Positions 7,640 through 16,428 of a DNA stretch of 64,000 nucleotides are shown piece after piece (the stretch's first letter is position 1; each line of letters starts with the position of its first letter). The position numbers and the translations under genes were made by a program. The stretch spans positions 4,176,001 to 4,240,000 of the forward strand of contig NZ_CP040749.1 of assembly GCF_006065315.1 (NCBI RefSeq). Reading direction: 5' to 3'. A model generated the notes under the pieces. It saw nothing but the letters and a program-made list of their open reading frames with translations. It was not told the origin of the DNA and did not search any database. This DNA is from Aureibaculum algae. Lineage in GTDB: Bacteria > Bacteroidota > Bacteroidia > Flavobacteriales > Flavobacteriaceae.

Positions 7640-9058
7640 ATGAGTACATATGATGTAGCCATTATTGGTTCTGGTCCTGGAGGATACGTTGCAGCAATTC
7701 GCTGTGCACAATTAGGCATGAAAACTGCCATTATCGAAAAATATGATACCCTAGGTGGTACCTGTTTAAATGTTGGTTGTATTCCTTCAAAAGCATTATT
7801 AGATTCTTCGCATCATTATCATGATGCCATTGCACATTTTGAAGAGCACGGTATTGAGATTTCAGGCGATATAAAAGCCAATCTTAAAAAAATGATTGAC
7901 CGTAAACAAAACGTGGTAGACACCAATACAAGTGGAATTAAATACTTGATGGATAAGAACAAGATTACTATCTACCATGGTTTGGGTTCTTTTATTGATG
8001 CCACTCATATTAATATTACTAATCCCGATGCTTCGGGAGATGGTAAATCGGAAGAAATTGAAGCTAAAAACATCATTATAGCAACAGGTTCTAAACCATC
8101 AACGTTACTATTTATTAAATTAGACAAAAAACGAGTAATCACCTCAACGGAAGCGTTGAGCTTAAAAGAAATTCCAAAGCATTTGGTCGTTATTGGTGGT
8201 GGTGTTATCGGATTAGAACTCGGACAAGTATATAAAAGATTAGGTGCAGAAGTATCAGTAATTGAATATATGGATAGAATCATTCCTACGATGGATGCTT
8301 CTTTATCTAAAGAACTTCAAAAAGTACTAAAAAAACAAGGTATAAAATTTTACACGAAGCATAAAGTAACGGCAGTTAAAGCTGGAGCTAAAGAAGTAAC
8401 GATTACTGCAGATGATAAAAAAGGTAATCCTGTTGAATTTAAAGGAGATTACTGTTTAGTTTCTGTAGGTCGAAAACCTTATACTGATGGTTTAAATCTT
8501 GATAAAGCAGGTGTAAAAGCAAATGAAAAAGGACAAATTGATGTAAATGATCATTTACAAACAAGTGCTTCTAATATTTACGCCATTGGTGATGTTATTA
8601 AAGGAGCTATGTTAGCTCATAAAGCGGAAGAAGAAGGTGTTTTTGTTGCCGAAACAATTGCTGGTCAAAAACCACATATTGATTATAATTTAATTCCTGG
8701 TGTTGTATACACATGGCCAGAAGTTGCTGCTGTTGGTAAAACAGAAGAACAACTTAAAGAAGCCGGTGTTGATTATAAATCAGGACAATTTGCAATGCGT
8801 GCCTTAGGACGTTCTAGAGCAAGTGGCGACATTGATGGGTTTGTAAAAATATTAGCAGATGCAAAAACAGATGAAGTACTAGGCGTACACATGTGTGGAG
8901 CCAGAGTAGCTGACTTAATTGCAGAAGCTGTAGTAGCCATGGAATTTAGAGCATCAGCAGAAGATATTGCAAGAATGAGTCATGCTCATCCAACATATGC
9001 TGAAGCTGTTAAAGAAGCTGCATTAGATGCTACCGGTAAAAGAGCGTTACATAGTTAG
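7640..9058 (+). CDS. lpdA: Dihydrolipoyl dehydrogenase
   Basis: 472 residues, normal length. It oxidises dihydrolipoamide on the E2 subunits of pyruvate and 2-oxoglutarate dehydrogenases (and GcvH) with FAD and NAD+. Visible features are the FAD-binding GSGPGGY at 10-16, the redox disulfide in GGTCLNVGCIPSK (Cys42, Cys47), the NAD-binding GGGVIGLELG in the middle, and the C-terminal catalytic pair His450/Glu455 in HAHPTYAEAV. It is cytoplasmic and stands alone, not in an E1/E2 operon, so it is probably shared by several complexes. A -7 box precedes it and an inverted-repeat element follows it. Confidence 0.97.
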   Translation: MSTYDVAIIGSGPGGYVAAIRCAQLGMKTAIIEKYDTLGGTCLNVGCIPSKALLDSSHHYHDAIAHFEEHGIEISGDIKANLKKMIDRKQNVVDTNTSGIKYLMDKNKITIYHGLGSFIDATHINITNPDASGDGKSEEIEAKNIIIATGSKPSTLLFIKLDKKRVITSTEALSLKEIPKHLVVIGGGVIGLELGQVYKRLGAEVSVIEYMDRIIPTMDASLSKELQKVLKKQGIKFYTKHKVTAVKAGAKEVTITADDKKGNPVEFKGDYCLVSVGRKPYTDGLNLDKAGVKANEKGQIDVNDHLQTSASNIYAIGDVIKGAMLAHKAEEEGVFVAETIAGQKPHIDYNLIPGVVYTWPEVAAVGKTEEQLKEAGVDYKSGQFAMRALGRSRASGDIDGFVKILADAKTDEVLGVHMCGARVADLIAEAVVAMEFRASAEDIARMSHAHPTYAEAVKEAALDATGKRALHS

Positions 9059-9080
9059 ACAAACTAGGAATCCGCTAATT

Positions 9081-9183
9081 TGTCATTCCGAAGGAGCGAC
9101 CAAAGGAGCAACGAGGAATCTTTTAAATTTAGGCTATGCATTTAAAAGATTCTTCGCTTAACTATGTTTCGCTCTGAATGACA
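9081..9183. repeat. 103-bp inverted-repeat element
   Basis: The element begins TGTCATTCCGAAGGAGCG and ends GCTCTGAATGACA. Outer ends (TGTCATTC/GAATGACA) and an inner stem (GGAATCTTTTAAAT at 9115-9128 against 9140-9153) pair across an 11-base loop. The ends-plus-stem form looks like the dispersed palindromic repeats seen between genes in many flavobacteria and could be a MITE-like or terminator-forming unit. It fills most of the gap between lpd and the next gene. Copy number cannot be judged from this window, where I found no second copy. Confidence 0.7.
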
Positions 9184-9200
9184 ACTAACAATTAGCTTAC

Positions 9201-9656
9201 ATGAAAATTTACAAATTCTTATTAATTCCAATCTTAGTTGTATTGCTATTTACTGCATGCAACACACAAAAAGCAACCACTGCAAATTACCAAATAAGTA
9301 CACAAGAAATTACTGCCATGATGATGCAACAAGCAAAAGATTGGTCAAATGGCGATTTAGTAGCTTTTATGCAGGGGTATTTAAAATCGAATAGTCTAAA
9401 ATTTGTGGGTAGTAGAGGCATAACGTACGGATGGGAGCAAACCTTAGCAAACTATAAAAAAGGCTATCCAACAAAAGAACATACCGGAACCTTAACGTTT
9501 AAATTACGTGATTTTGACCAATTGGCAAATGATGTGTTTTTGGTTATTGGTGAGTTTCATTTAAAGAGACAAGTTGGCGATGCCGATGGAATGTTTTCCA
9601 TCATCCTAAAGCGAATTAAGGGGGAATGGAAAATCATTGCCGATCATTCTTCTTAA
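9201..9656 (+). CDS. DUF4440/SnoaL-like (NTF2 fold) lipoprotein
   Basis: 151 residues. A lipoprotein signal peptide with lipobox LLFTAC (Cys20) is followed by a cone-shaped NTF2-like domain: ITAMMMQQAKDWSNGDLVAF, then GWEQTLANYKKGYP and a C-terminal GMFSIILKRIKGEWKIIADH. This matches DUF4440 proteins, which are mostly of unknown role although the fold often binds small ligands or catalyses isomerisation. It should sit at the inner or outer membrane facing the periplasm. It is 9 bases upstream of pabB and may be cotranscribed. Confidence 0.8.
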   Translation: MKIYKFLLIPILVVLLFTACNTQKATTANYQISTQEITAMMMQQAKDWSNGDLVAFMQGYLKSNSLKFVGSRGITYGWEQTLANYKKGYPTKEHTGTLTFKLRDFDQLANDVFLVIGEFHLKRQVGDADGMFSIILKRIKGEWKIIADHSS

Positions 9657-9665
9657 AATAACTGT

Positions 9666-10982
9666 TTGCGATCTTCAAAAAAAATAACACTAGAAAATTC
9701 AGCTGAATTCAAGCACAAATTGCTGATTTGGGCTCAACAGTACCGTGAATTTGTATGGCTAGACAGTAATAATTATCCACAACGCTATTCTAACTATGAT
9801 ACCGTCTTAGCGGTTGACGCCCATTCGGTACTACAGAGTAATTACCTCAACGCATTTACTAAATTAAAGAACTACAAAAACGAGGTCAACGATTTTATTT
9901 TTGGGTATTTAAGCTACGATTTAAAGAATGATACCGAACTCTTAAGTTCCAAAAATAATGACGGATTACATTTTCCTGATTTATACTTTTTTCAACCCAA
10001 AAAACTATTCCTTTTTAAGGATAATGTGTTGGAGATTCAGTATTTGGTGGAGAATAAGAATGATATCAATGGTGATTTAAAAAGCATTGAACAGATTACT
10101 TCGTCCCAAAAAGGGACTCGCAATGACAGTAATTCGACTTTGGAACAGCATAACGTCAAAATAAAAAAACGTATCACTAAAAAAGAATACCTTAATCAAT
10201 TAGATAAAGTTTTAGAACACATTCACAGAGGTGACATTTACGAAGTAAATTTTTGTCAGGAATTTTATGCAGAGAACGCATCTATCAATCCACTCAATGT
10301 TTATAATCATTTGAATGAAATTTCTAATCCGCCCTTTGCGAGCTTCATTAAACTCAATGACAAGTATGTGATTTCGGCATCTCCCGAAAGGTTTGTAAAA
10401 AAAGAGGGAAATAAAATCATTTCTCAACCCATAAAAGGCACGGCAAAACGACTGGTAGATAAAATTGCTGATAAGCAACTTGCCAACGCTTTAGCTAGCG
10501 ATCAAAAAGAGCGTTCAGAAAATATAATGATTGTAGATTTAGTACGTAACGATTTATCTAAAACAGCCCTAAAAGGTTCTGTAAAAGTTGAAGAGCTCTG
10601 CAAGGTTTATTCGTTTGATCAAGTGCATCAAATGATTTCCACCATAAGTTCGACCGTAGAAGATACTACTGATTCTATAGATATTATTAAGAGTCTATTT
10701 CCTATGGGAAGCATGACTGGTGCACCTAAACTATCCGCTATGCAGATAATTGAAGAATTAGAAGCCTCGAAACGCGGAATATACTCAGGAGCTATTGGTT
10801 ATTTTACACCTACGGGTGATTTTGATTTTAGCGTCGTCATTCGAAGTATTTTATATAATCAAACGAATAACTATGTATCTTATTCAGTAGGTGGGGCAAT
10901 AACTTCAAAATCTGAACCAGAAAAGGAATATGAAGAATGTTTATTAAAAGCTATTGCAATGAAAAAGGCGTTAATTAATTAA
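9666..10982 (+). CDS. pabB: Aminodeoxychorismate synthase component I (PabB)
   Basis: 438 residues from a TTG at 9666; no better ATG lies near, and the residues after it (about 15-35: LLIWAQQYREFVWLD) look like the normal flavobacterial PabB start. The C-terminal chorismate-binding domain has the signatures GDIYEVNFCQEF, IKGTAKR, MIVDLVRNDL, GSMTGAPKLSAM and SGAIGYFTPTGDFDFS. It makes 4-amino-4-deoxychorismate for folate synthesis, normally with a PabA glutaminase, which is not encoded here. An anthranilate synthase I role is less likely because no trp genes are nearby. It converges with the following lipoprotein gene, leaving only four bases. Confidence 0.88.
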   Translation: MRSSKKITLENSAEFKHKLLIWAQQYREFVWLDSNNYPQRYSNYDTVLAVDAHSVLQSNYLNAFTKLKNYKNEVNDFIFGYLSYDLKNDTELLSSKNNDGLHFPDLYFFQPKKLFLFKDNVLEIQYLVENKNDINGDLKSIEQITSSQKGTRNDSNSTLEQHNVKIKKRITKKEYLNQLDKVLEHIHRGDIYEVNFCQEFYAENASINPLNVYNHLNEISNPPFASFIKLNDKYVISASPERFVKKEGNKIISQPIKGTAKRLVDKIADKQLANALASDQKERSENIMIVDLVRNDLSKTALKGSVKVEELCKVYSFDQVHQMISTISSTVEDTTDSIDIIKSLFPMGSMTGAPKLSAMQIIEELEASKRGIYSGAIGYFTPTGDFDFSVVIRSILYNQTNNYVSYSVGGAITSKSEPEKEYEECLLKAIAMKKALIN

Positions 10983-10986
10983 TATC

Positions 10987-11361
10987 TTAAAAAGCACATT
11001 GATAACCTTCAGCTTTCCAAATTACTATTCCTTCCTGCAATAATTCAACAGGAAATTTATCATCACCAAGATACCCAATATTTTCTCCACTACAGTTATA
11101 AACCGTAATTACAGAATTTGTAAGAGGATTACAATCTCCATAAATAAAAATATCTTGCTTTTCAAAAGAAGTTTGCATTATATAAGAATATTGATAGTCA
11201 ACTACCTCATTCTGTTCTCTCTGCTCAATTTCACTTTTTAACCAAGCCAAATTTTCAATCGGATTTTCTACCCCACAAGCTGATTTCTCATTAGATTCAT
11301 CATTATCGGTACAACCATACGTTAAGAAACAAAAAAATAGAATAAAAGCTATGTTTTTCAT
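10987..11361 (-). CDS. Small lipoprotein, paralogue of the next gene
   Basis: 124 residues. The lipoprotein signal ends at LTYGC (Cys17). After it come SACGVENPIENLAWLK, a cysteine pair region (GDC...VYNC) and a C-terminal GIVIWKAEGYQC. The same layout, with about 40 percent identity by eye, is found in the protein encoded just upstream (11456-11827), so the pair arose by tandem duplication. No known family is recognised. The conserved cysteines suggest disulfides in the periplasm. Confidence 0.7.
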   Translation of the reverse strand: MKNIAFILFFCFLTYGCTDNDESNEKSACGVENPIENLAWLKSEIEQREQNEVVDYQYSYIMQTSFEKQDIFIYGDCNPLTNSVITVYNCSGENIGYLGDDKFPVELLQEGIVIWKAEGYQCAF

Positions 11362-11455
11362 AATTCATAATTTTATTGAAAGACGTAGATTATTACAAAA
11401 GGTTGCGTTTACTTTTAATAAACGTGCATCAATAAGCTCAAGAAAAAACTTTATC

Positions 11456-11827
11456 TTACTTATCACATTCATTATCTTTACTTTTCCAAATTAAAATCCC
11501 ATTTGCAAGTAAATCTGACGGAAATTCAGGATCATCAATATAACCAATTTCTTCTCCTTTACAATTGAATACTACATTTCCAGAATTACAAGTGGGACAA
11601 CAATTGGCTACAATAAACAAAGTTTCGTTATTACTATCTGATTGGACTATGTAGTTATATTTAGAAAATTCTTCATCTTCTCCTAATGCTGTGGATAATT
11701 TTTTTAACCAAACCAAATCTTCTATAGGATTATCTACCGAGCAAGCCGATTTAACACTTGATTTCTCATTATTGTTACATCCTAAGAATAAGAAACTAGT
11801 CAATAAAACAAAAACTAATTTTTTCAT
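11456..11827 (-). CDS. Small lipoprotein, paralogue of the previous gene
   Basis: 123 residues with lipobox LFLGC (Cys17), then SACSVDNPIEDLVWLK and a C-terminal GILIWKSKDNEC, matching its neighbour at 10987-11361. It carries two extra cysteines in VANCCPTCNSG, absent from the paralogue, giving a cysteine-rich patch that could bind metal or form an additional disulfide. The genes are separated by 94 bases. Function unknown. Confidence 0.7.
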   Translation of the reverse strand: MKKLVFVLLTSFLFLGCNNNEKSSVKSACSVDNPIEDLVWLKKLSTALGEDEEFSKYNYIVQSDSNNETLFIVANCCPTCNSGNVVFNCKGEEIGYIDDPEFPSDLLANGILIWKSKDNECDK

Positions 11828-11871
11828 GATTTATTTTTATTTAAAGTTAAGAATTACAAAATAACGATGTC

Positions 11872-12360
11872 TTAATTTTCTATTTTTTTTACGGTATCTT
11901 TTCGCAACAAAAGTAGTGGTAAAGATACACCAATAGATAATGAAATTAAGATGAACAACATGGTAAAACCATTTGAAAATATAGCATCCATAAATACTAA
12001 TCTTTTTGCATCATCTTTTTCTAGAAAAGTAAAAGACATGATTGACAACACCGTCTCATAGGCATAAAACCCAGGAATCATTGGTATTACGGCAGGTATA
12101 GAAAACACTACAGGAGGCTGATGAATACTATGAGCTAAAGGTATACTTAATAGACCTACAAACGAAGCTGAAACCAAACTAGCTAAAACAATATTAATTT
12201 GAAAATGCAATAAAAAAGTCTTGATAAACCCAGCTCCAAACCCTAATAAAAAAACCGTAAGAATCGCTTTTTTAGGTATATTAAATAATATACCAAAGCC
12301 AACAGCAGCGATACCTGCCCAAATGGAAATTTCTAAAATGTTTAATATGGTTTCTATCAT
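11872..12360 (-). CDS. Threonine/serine exporter-like protein, small subunit (YjjB/DUF3815)
   Basis: 162 residues with about four to five transmembrane segments, including IPAVIPMIPGFYAYETVLS, a proline/glycine-rich segment typical of the DUF3815 half of ThrE. In Corynebacterium ThrE both halves are fused; here they are split into two genes that overlap by four bases. Split pairs are called YjjP/YjjB in enterobacteria. The complex probably exports an organic or amino acid across the inner membrane. Confidence 0.85.
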   Translation of the reverse strand: MIETILNILEISIWAGIAAVGFGILFNIPKKAILTVFLLGFGAGFIKTFLLHFQINIVLASLVSASFVGLLSIPLAHSIHQPPVVFSIPAVIPMIPGFYAYETVLSIMSFTFLEKDDAKRLVFMDAIFSNGFTMLFILISLSIGVSLPLLLLRKDTVKKIEN

Positions 12361-13124
12361 TTCAATTCAAAAATTAACATAGCTATAAAAAGCCCGAGTG
12401 CCATTGCTAATACGGTCATGACACCGTTGGCAAATCTTACCATTCCATTCAATACATTTTTATCTAAAAGATCCGAAAAGGAATTAATTAGAGCAACTCC
12501 CGGAACTAAAAAGAGTATGGAAGTCGCCAAAGCTGCCTCAGGTTGCGTACCTAAATTAAAATAAACACCTAAAGAGGCTATTGTAGAAGCTGTTAATGAT
12601 GCTAAAAAAACATTTATATAAACATTAAATAATCTTCTATGTGTCTCTTGAAGCATCAATAAGCCAAAAAATGTACTTACAAATGCAACTAATAAATTTA
12701 AATAGTCACCTCCAAATATTTTACAAAAACCTGCACCCGCAAAACTTACCGCTATAAGCACAACGATTCTTGGATATCTTTTTTGATCTTTTAAGTTATT
12801 AATTTCGTTTCTAATTCGAGACAATGACCAATCTTGATCAATTGCATTCCAACTGGCTTTACTAATTAATGAAAGAATTGTAAAATCTATTTTATGGGAA
12901 GGTAAGTTTTTAACTTTAGTGTAATTTTCACCCGTTTTAATATCTACGACCGTTAATATAATAGTCTTCTGACTGATTAAACTAAAAGATTCACAATTTA
13001 AAACGGATGCAAAACGGTCTATATTTAAGTCCACTCTATTCGTATTTGCTCCTGAAACCATCAATAGTGATGATATTTCTAATAACAAATCTGCTACTTG
13101 CTTTAAACGATTGGTAGTGTCCAT
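12357..13124 (-). CDS. Threonine/serine exporter-like protein, large subunit (YjjP/DUF1212)
   Basis: 255 residues. The N-terminal soluble part (about 1-115) has LLLEISSLLMVSGANTNRVD, the DUF1212 signature, and the C-terminal half has about five transmembrane segments with FLVPGVALINSFSDLL. It overlaps the small subunit gene by four bases, so the two are coupled. The pair follows argH on the same strand after 106 bases and might be read through from the arginine/proline cluster. Relatives are reported to export threonine/serine (ThrE) or succinate (YjjPB); the sequence does not say which applies. Confidence 0.85.
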   Translation of the reverse strand: MDTTNRLKQVADLLLEISSLLMVSGANTNRVDLNIDRFASVLNCESFSLISQKTIILTVVDIKTGENYTKVKNLPSHKIDFTILSLISKASWNAIDQDWSLSRIRNEINNLKDQKRYPRIVVLIAVSFAGAGFCKIFGGDYLNLLVAFVSTFFGLLMLQETHRRLFNVYINVFLASLTASTIASLGVYFNLGTQPEAALATSILFLVPGVALINSFSDLLDKNVLNGMVRFANGVMTVLAMALGLFIAMLIFELK

Positions 13125-13230
13125 TTTTATGAAATAATACCGTACAAATTTACCACTTTCACAGGTGTTTTCCTTAAAAAATCAATAGTAATTTTGACCA
13201 TTTTCAAAGGTTATTATTCTATATTAAAAA

Positions 13231-14514
13231 TTATTTTAACGCGGTAATCATTTTTTCATTAATCTCTTTCAAACATAAATTACCTATACTTCCTAAATGC
13301 GTGTGATTGACATTTTTATCAGGTTTAAACTCCCCTTTTTCTACCTTAGCCCCTACTATTTTATAAGCATCTCTAAAAGCAACACCTTCTTGTACTAATT
13401 TATTAACCTCTTCAACTGTAAACAAATAATCATATTTTGGATCTTCCAAAATTTTAGTATTTACACGTACATTTTCAATAGAAAAGGTCATCATCTCTAA
13501 ACAAGATTTCAACGTTTGAATTGCTGGTAAAACAGCCTCTTTTAACAATTGTAAATCACGTTGATAACCACTTGGCAAATTGTTAGAGATTAACGTCAGC
13601 TCATAAGGCAGAGCTTGTAGTGCATTACACTTACCTCTTATCAACTCAAAAACATCAGGATTCTTTTTATGAGGCATTATACTAGAGCCTGTAGTCAACT
13701 CATCTGGAAAGGACACAAAATTAAAATTCTGACTCATGTATAAACATATATCCATGGCAAATTTTGAAAGCGTCCCTGCTACAGTACTTAGTGCCGAAGC
13801 CAATGCCTTTTCTGTTTTACCTCTACTCATTTGAGCAGCGACCACATTGTACTTTAATGTTTCAAATCCTAGTAATTCTGTTGTCATTTGACGATCAATA
13901 TCAAATGAACTTCCATAACCAGCACCCGAACCTAATGGATTTTGATCTGCTATTTTAAAAGCGGCATTCAACATATAAACATCATCAATTAAACTTTCGG
14001 CATACGCAGAAAACCACAAACCAAATGAAGAAGGCATGGCAACTTGTAAATGGGTATATCCTGGTATTAACACCTCTTTATGCTCTTCTGCTTTTGACAT
14101 TAACTCGTCAAATAGCGATTTTACTAAATTTTTAATCTCTGAAATTTCATCTTTAAAATACAAGTGCAAATCAACCAGAACTTGATCGTTTCTAGACCGT
14201 GCCGTATGTATTTTTTTACCAGTATCGCCCAACATTTCAGTAAGCATGAATTCCACTTTAGAATGCACATCTTCAAAGGTATCTTCAATAACAAAATTTC
14301 CTTTTTCTATATTTTGAAGAATACTGTTCAGTTTTGCCTCAATTATAACAATTTCTCGATCTTGTAAGATTTCTATTTTATGCAACATTTTGGCATGGGC
14401 AATTGAACCCAACACGTCATATTTAGCAATGATCAAATCTAATTGACGATCATTTCCGACCGTAAACATGTCTATTTTTTTATCAGTGCTAAAGCCTTTA
14501 TCCCAGAGTTTCAT
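13231..14514 (-). CDS. argH: Argininosuccinate lyase
   Basis: 427 residues. It cleaves argininosuccinate to arginine and fumarate, the last step of arginine synthesis. The fumarase/aspartase superfamily signature GSSIMPHKKNPDVFELIRGK is present, and HTARSRNDQV and GYTHLQVAMPSSFG supply other active-site loops. It is somewhat shorter than the usual 460 residues, missing part of the C-terminal tail, but all catalytic blocks are there. It is the last gene of the arginine/proline cluster, 73 bases after argE', the largest gap in the cluster. Confidence 0.95.
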   Translation of the reverse strand: MKLWDKGFSTDKKIDMFTVGNDRQLDLIIAKYDVLGSIAHAKMLHKIEILQDREIVIIEAKLNSILQNIEKGNFVIEDTFEDVHSKVEFMLTEMLGDTGKKIHTARSRNDQVLVDLHLYFKDEISEIKNLVKSLFDELMSKAEEHKEVLIPGYTHLQVAMPSSFGLWFSAYAESLIDDVYMLNAAFKIADQNPLGSGAGYGSSFDIDRQMTTELLGFETLKYNVVAAQMSRGKTEKALASALSTVAGTLSKFAMDICLYMSQNFNFVSFPDELTTGSSIMPHKKNPDVFELIRGKCNALQALPYELTLISNNLPSGYQRDLQLLKEAVLPAIQTLKSCLEMMTFSIENVRVNTKILEDPKYDYLFTVEEVNKLVQEGVAFRDAYKIVGAKVEKGEFKPDKNVNHTHLGSIGNLCLKEINEKMITALK

Positions 14515-14587
14515 AATTTTTAATGTTTAAATGTTTTTAATTCTCAATCTGTTTAATTGGTCTACAAATTACAACGAACGGAACCGA

Positions 14588-15649
14588 TTATACAATAACG
14601 TCTGTTAACAAATCAATATAAATTTTTATTCCTTCTTCAATTTCATTCACATAAATAAATTCATCTGCGGTATGTGAGCGTAATGAATCACCAGGACCTA
14701 ATTTTAAAGACGAGCAAGTTAATACTGCTTGATCTGATAAGGTTGGAGAACCATACGTTTCTCTACCTAAAGCAATACCAGCTTTTACTAAAGCATGTTC
14801 TTTGGGTATAGATGATGAATTTAATCGTAAAGATCGTTCTTTTACTTCAACCTCAACATGACTCTTAATAATTTCCAACACCTCTTTATTACTATACGCA
14901 TCAGTAATACGAACATCTACTACAAAATGACATTCGGCAGGTATCACATTATGCTGACTACCTGCATTAATTTGCGTAACTGTCATTTTAATCTCCCCTA
15001 AGGTTTCTGAGACCTTCGGAAACTTATAGGTTCTAAACCATTCTATGGCCTCCATTGCTTTATAAATTGAATTATCACCCAACCCATGTGCAGCATGACC
15101 TGCCTTTCCGTGTGCAATACAATCTATAACTAACAATCCTTTTTCTGCCACTGCCAATTGCATTAAAGTGGGCTCACCCACAATAGCAACATCAATTTTT
15201 GGTAATATTGGCAACATACTATTTAATCCATTTTGACCAGAACTTTCTTCTTCAGCTGAAGCTACCATAATCAGATTGTATTTTAAATCCTTATGATTAT
15301 AAAAATACGTAAATAACGCTATCAACGAGACCAAACAACCGCCAGCATCGTTACTTCCAAGACCAAATAATTTCCCATCAATAATTTCTGGATTCAAAGG
15401 ATCTCTTGTATACGCCGAATTTGGTTTTACAGTATCATGATGCGAATTCAATAATAACGTAGGTTTTTCTGTATCAAAATACTTATTAAAGGCATAGACA
15501 TTATGATTATTTCTTTTAAAACTAATCTCATTTTTCTCAAACCATTTTTCAATTATTGCTGCCGTCCCATCTTCTTCGGAAGAAAAAGATTGTGTTGCTA
15601 TCAATTCTTGTAATAATTGTATGGCTTCTTTGGTTAGTTTTTCAATCAT
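14588..15649 (-). CDS. argE: M20 family N-acyl-citrulline/ornithine deacylase (ArgE-like)
   Basis: 353 residues. Metal-binding motifs of M20 peptidases are visible: HHD at 70-72, ND at 100-101, the catalytic EEE at 133-135 and GEPT at 159-161, with the dimerisation domain between. In this type of pathway the carbamoyltransferase works on N-acylornithine, so the deacylase acts on N-acylcitrulline. If the acyl group is succinyl, as the neighbouring carbamoyltransferase suggests, it releases succinate plus citrulline for ArgG. It overlaps argB by four bases. Confidence 0.88.
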   Translation of the reverse strand: MIEKLTKEAIQLLQELIATQSFSSEEDGTAAIIEKWFEKNEISFKRNNHNVYAFNKYFDTEKPTLLLNSHHDTVKPNSAYTRDPLNPEIIDGKLFGLGSNDAGGCLVSLIALFTYFYNHKDLKYNLIMVASAEEESSGQNGLNSMLPILPKIDVAIVGEPTLMQLAVAEKGLLVIDCIAHGKAGHAAHGLGDNSIYKAMEAIEWFRTYKFPKVSETLGEIKMTVTQINAGSQHNVIPAECHFVVDVRITDAYSNKEVLEIIKSHVEVEVKERSLRLNSSSIPKEHALVKAGIALGRETYGSPTLSDQAVLTCSSLKLGPGDSLRSHTADEFIYVNEIEEGIKIYIDLLTDVIV

Positions 15650-16428
15650 AAACTTAATGTTGTGTGTTGTGTGTTTTTATTCGTAATAAAATCAGAATTT
15701 GCAATATGAATTTCAGCAACACCCCTGCTTAATGCATAAAAACAATTTTCTAATTTTGGTAGCATACCAGCTGCTATAATATTATTATTTTTAAGTGTTT
15801 CATACATCTCAGAATCTATACTTTCTATTACAGAATCTTCATCATCTATACTTTCTAAAACTCCCTTTTTTTCAAAAATATACGTTAAACTTACCTCATA
15901 CTTTTTAGCCAAACCAGATGCCAATTCTGAAGCAATGGTGTCGGCGTTGGTATTGAGTAACTGACCTTCTTTATTATGGGTAATTGCACAAAAAACGGGA
16001 ATTAAATTATTCTCTAATAATACAGAAATAGTATTCGTATCAACTTCATCTACATCACCAGCAAAACCATAATCTATTTCCTTTACTATTCGTTTATTAG
16101 CCTTAATAGCATTACCATCTGCACCTGAAAGCCCTATCGCATTACAATTATTTTTTTGCAAATTTGCAACAATATTTTTATTTAGCAAACCTGCATAAAC
16201 CATCGTTACTACTTCTAAATTATCAGCATCAGTTATCCGTCTTCCGCCAATCATTTTAGGTTCTAATTGTAGTTTCTTAGCAATCTCCGTTGCTTTTTTT
16301 CCACCACCGTGGACTAAGATATTTAACCCCTCTAACTTTGAAAAATCAACTAAAAAAGAAGATAAATTTTCCTCATGGTCAATAACATTACCTCCAATTT
16401 TTATGATATGTAGTTTTGGTTTACTCAT
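15646..16428 (-). CDS. argB: N-acetyl(acyl)glutamate kinase
   Basis: 260 residues. Amino acid kinase fold: KIGGNVID at 10-17, HGGGKKATEIAKKL near 40-53 and LNTNADTIASELA in the C-terminal lobe. It phosphorylates N-acylglutamate, the second step of the acylated arginine route. It is close to the minimal length and lacks the N-terminal helix extension found in arginine-inhibited hexameric kinases, so arginine feedback may act elsewhere (inference). It overlaps argF' by eight bases and argE' by four. Confidence 0.93.
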   Translation of the reverse strand: MSKPKLHIIKIGGNVIDHEENLSSFLVDFSKLEGLNILVHGGGKKATEIAKKLQLEPKMIGGRRITDADNLEVVTMVYAGLLNKNIVANLQKNNCNAIGLSGADGNAIKANKRIVKEIDYGFAGDVDEVDTNTISVLLENNLIPVFCAITHNKEGQLLNTNADTIASELASGLAKKYEVSLTYIFEKKGVLESIDDEDSVIESIDSEMYETLKNNNIIAAGMLPKLENCFYALSRGVAEIHIANSDFITNKNTQHTTLSL

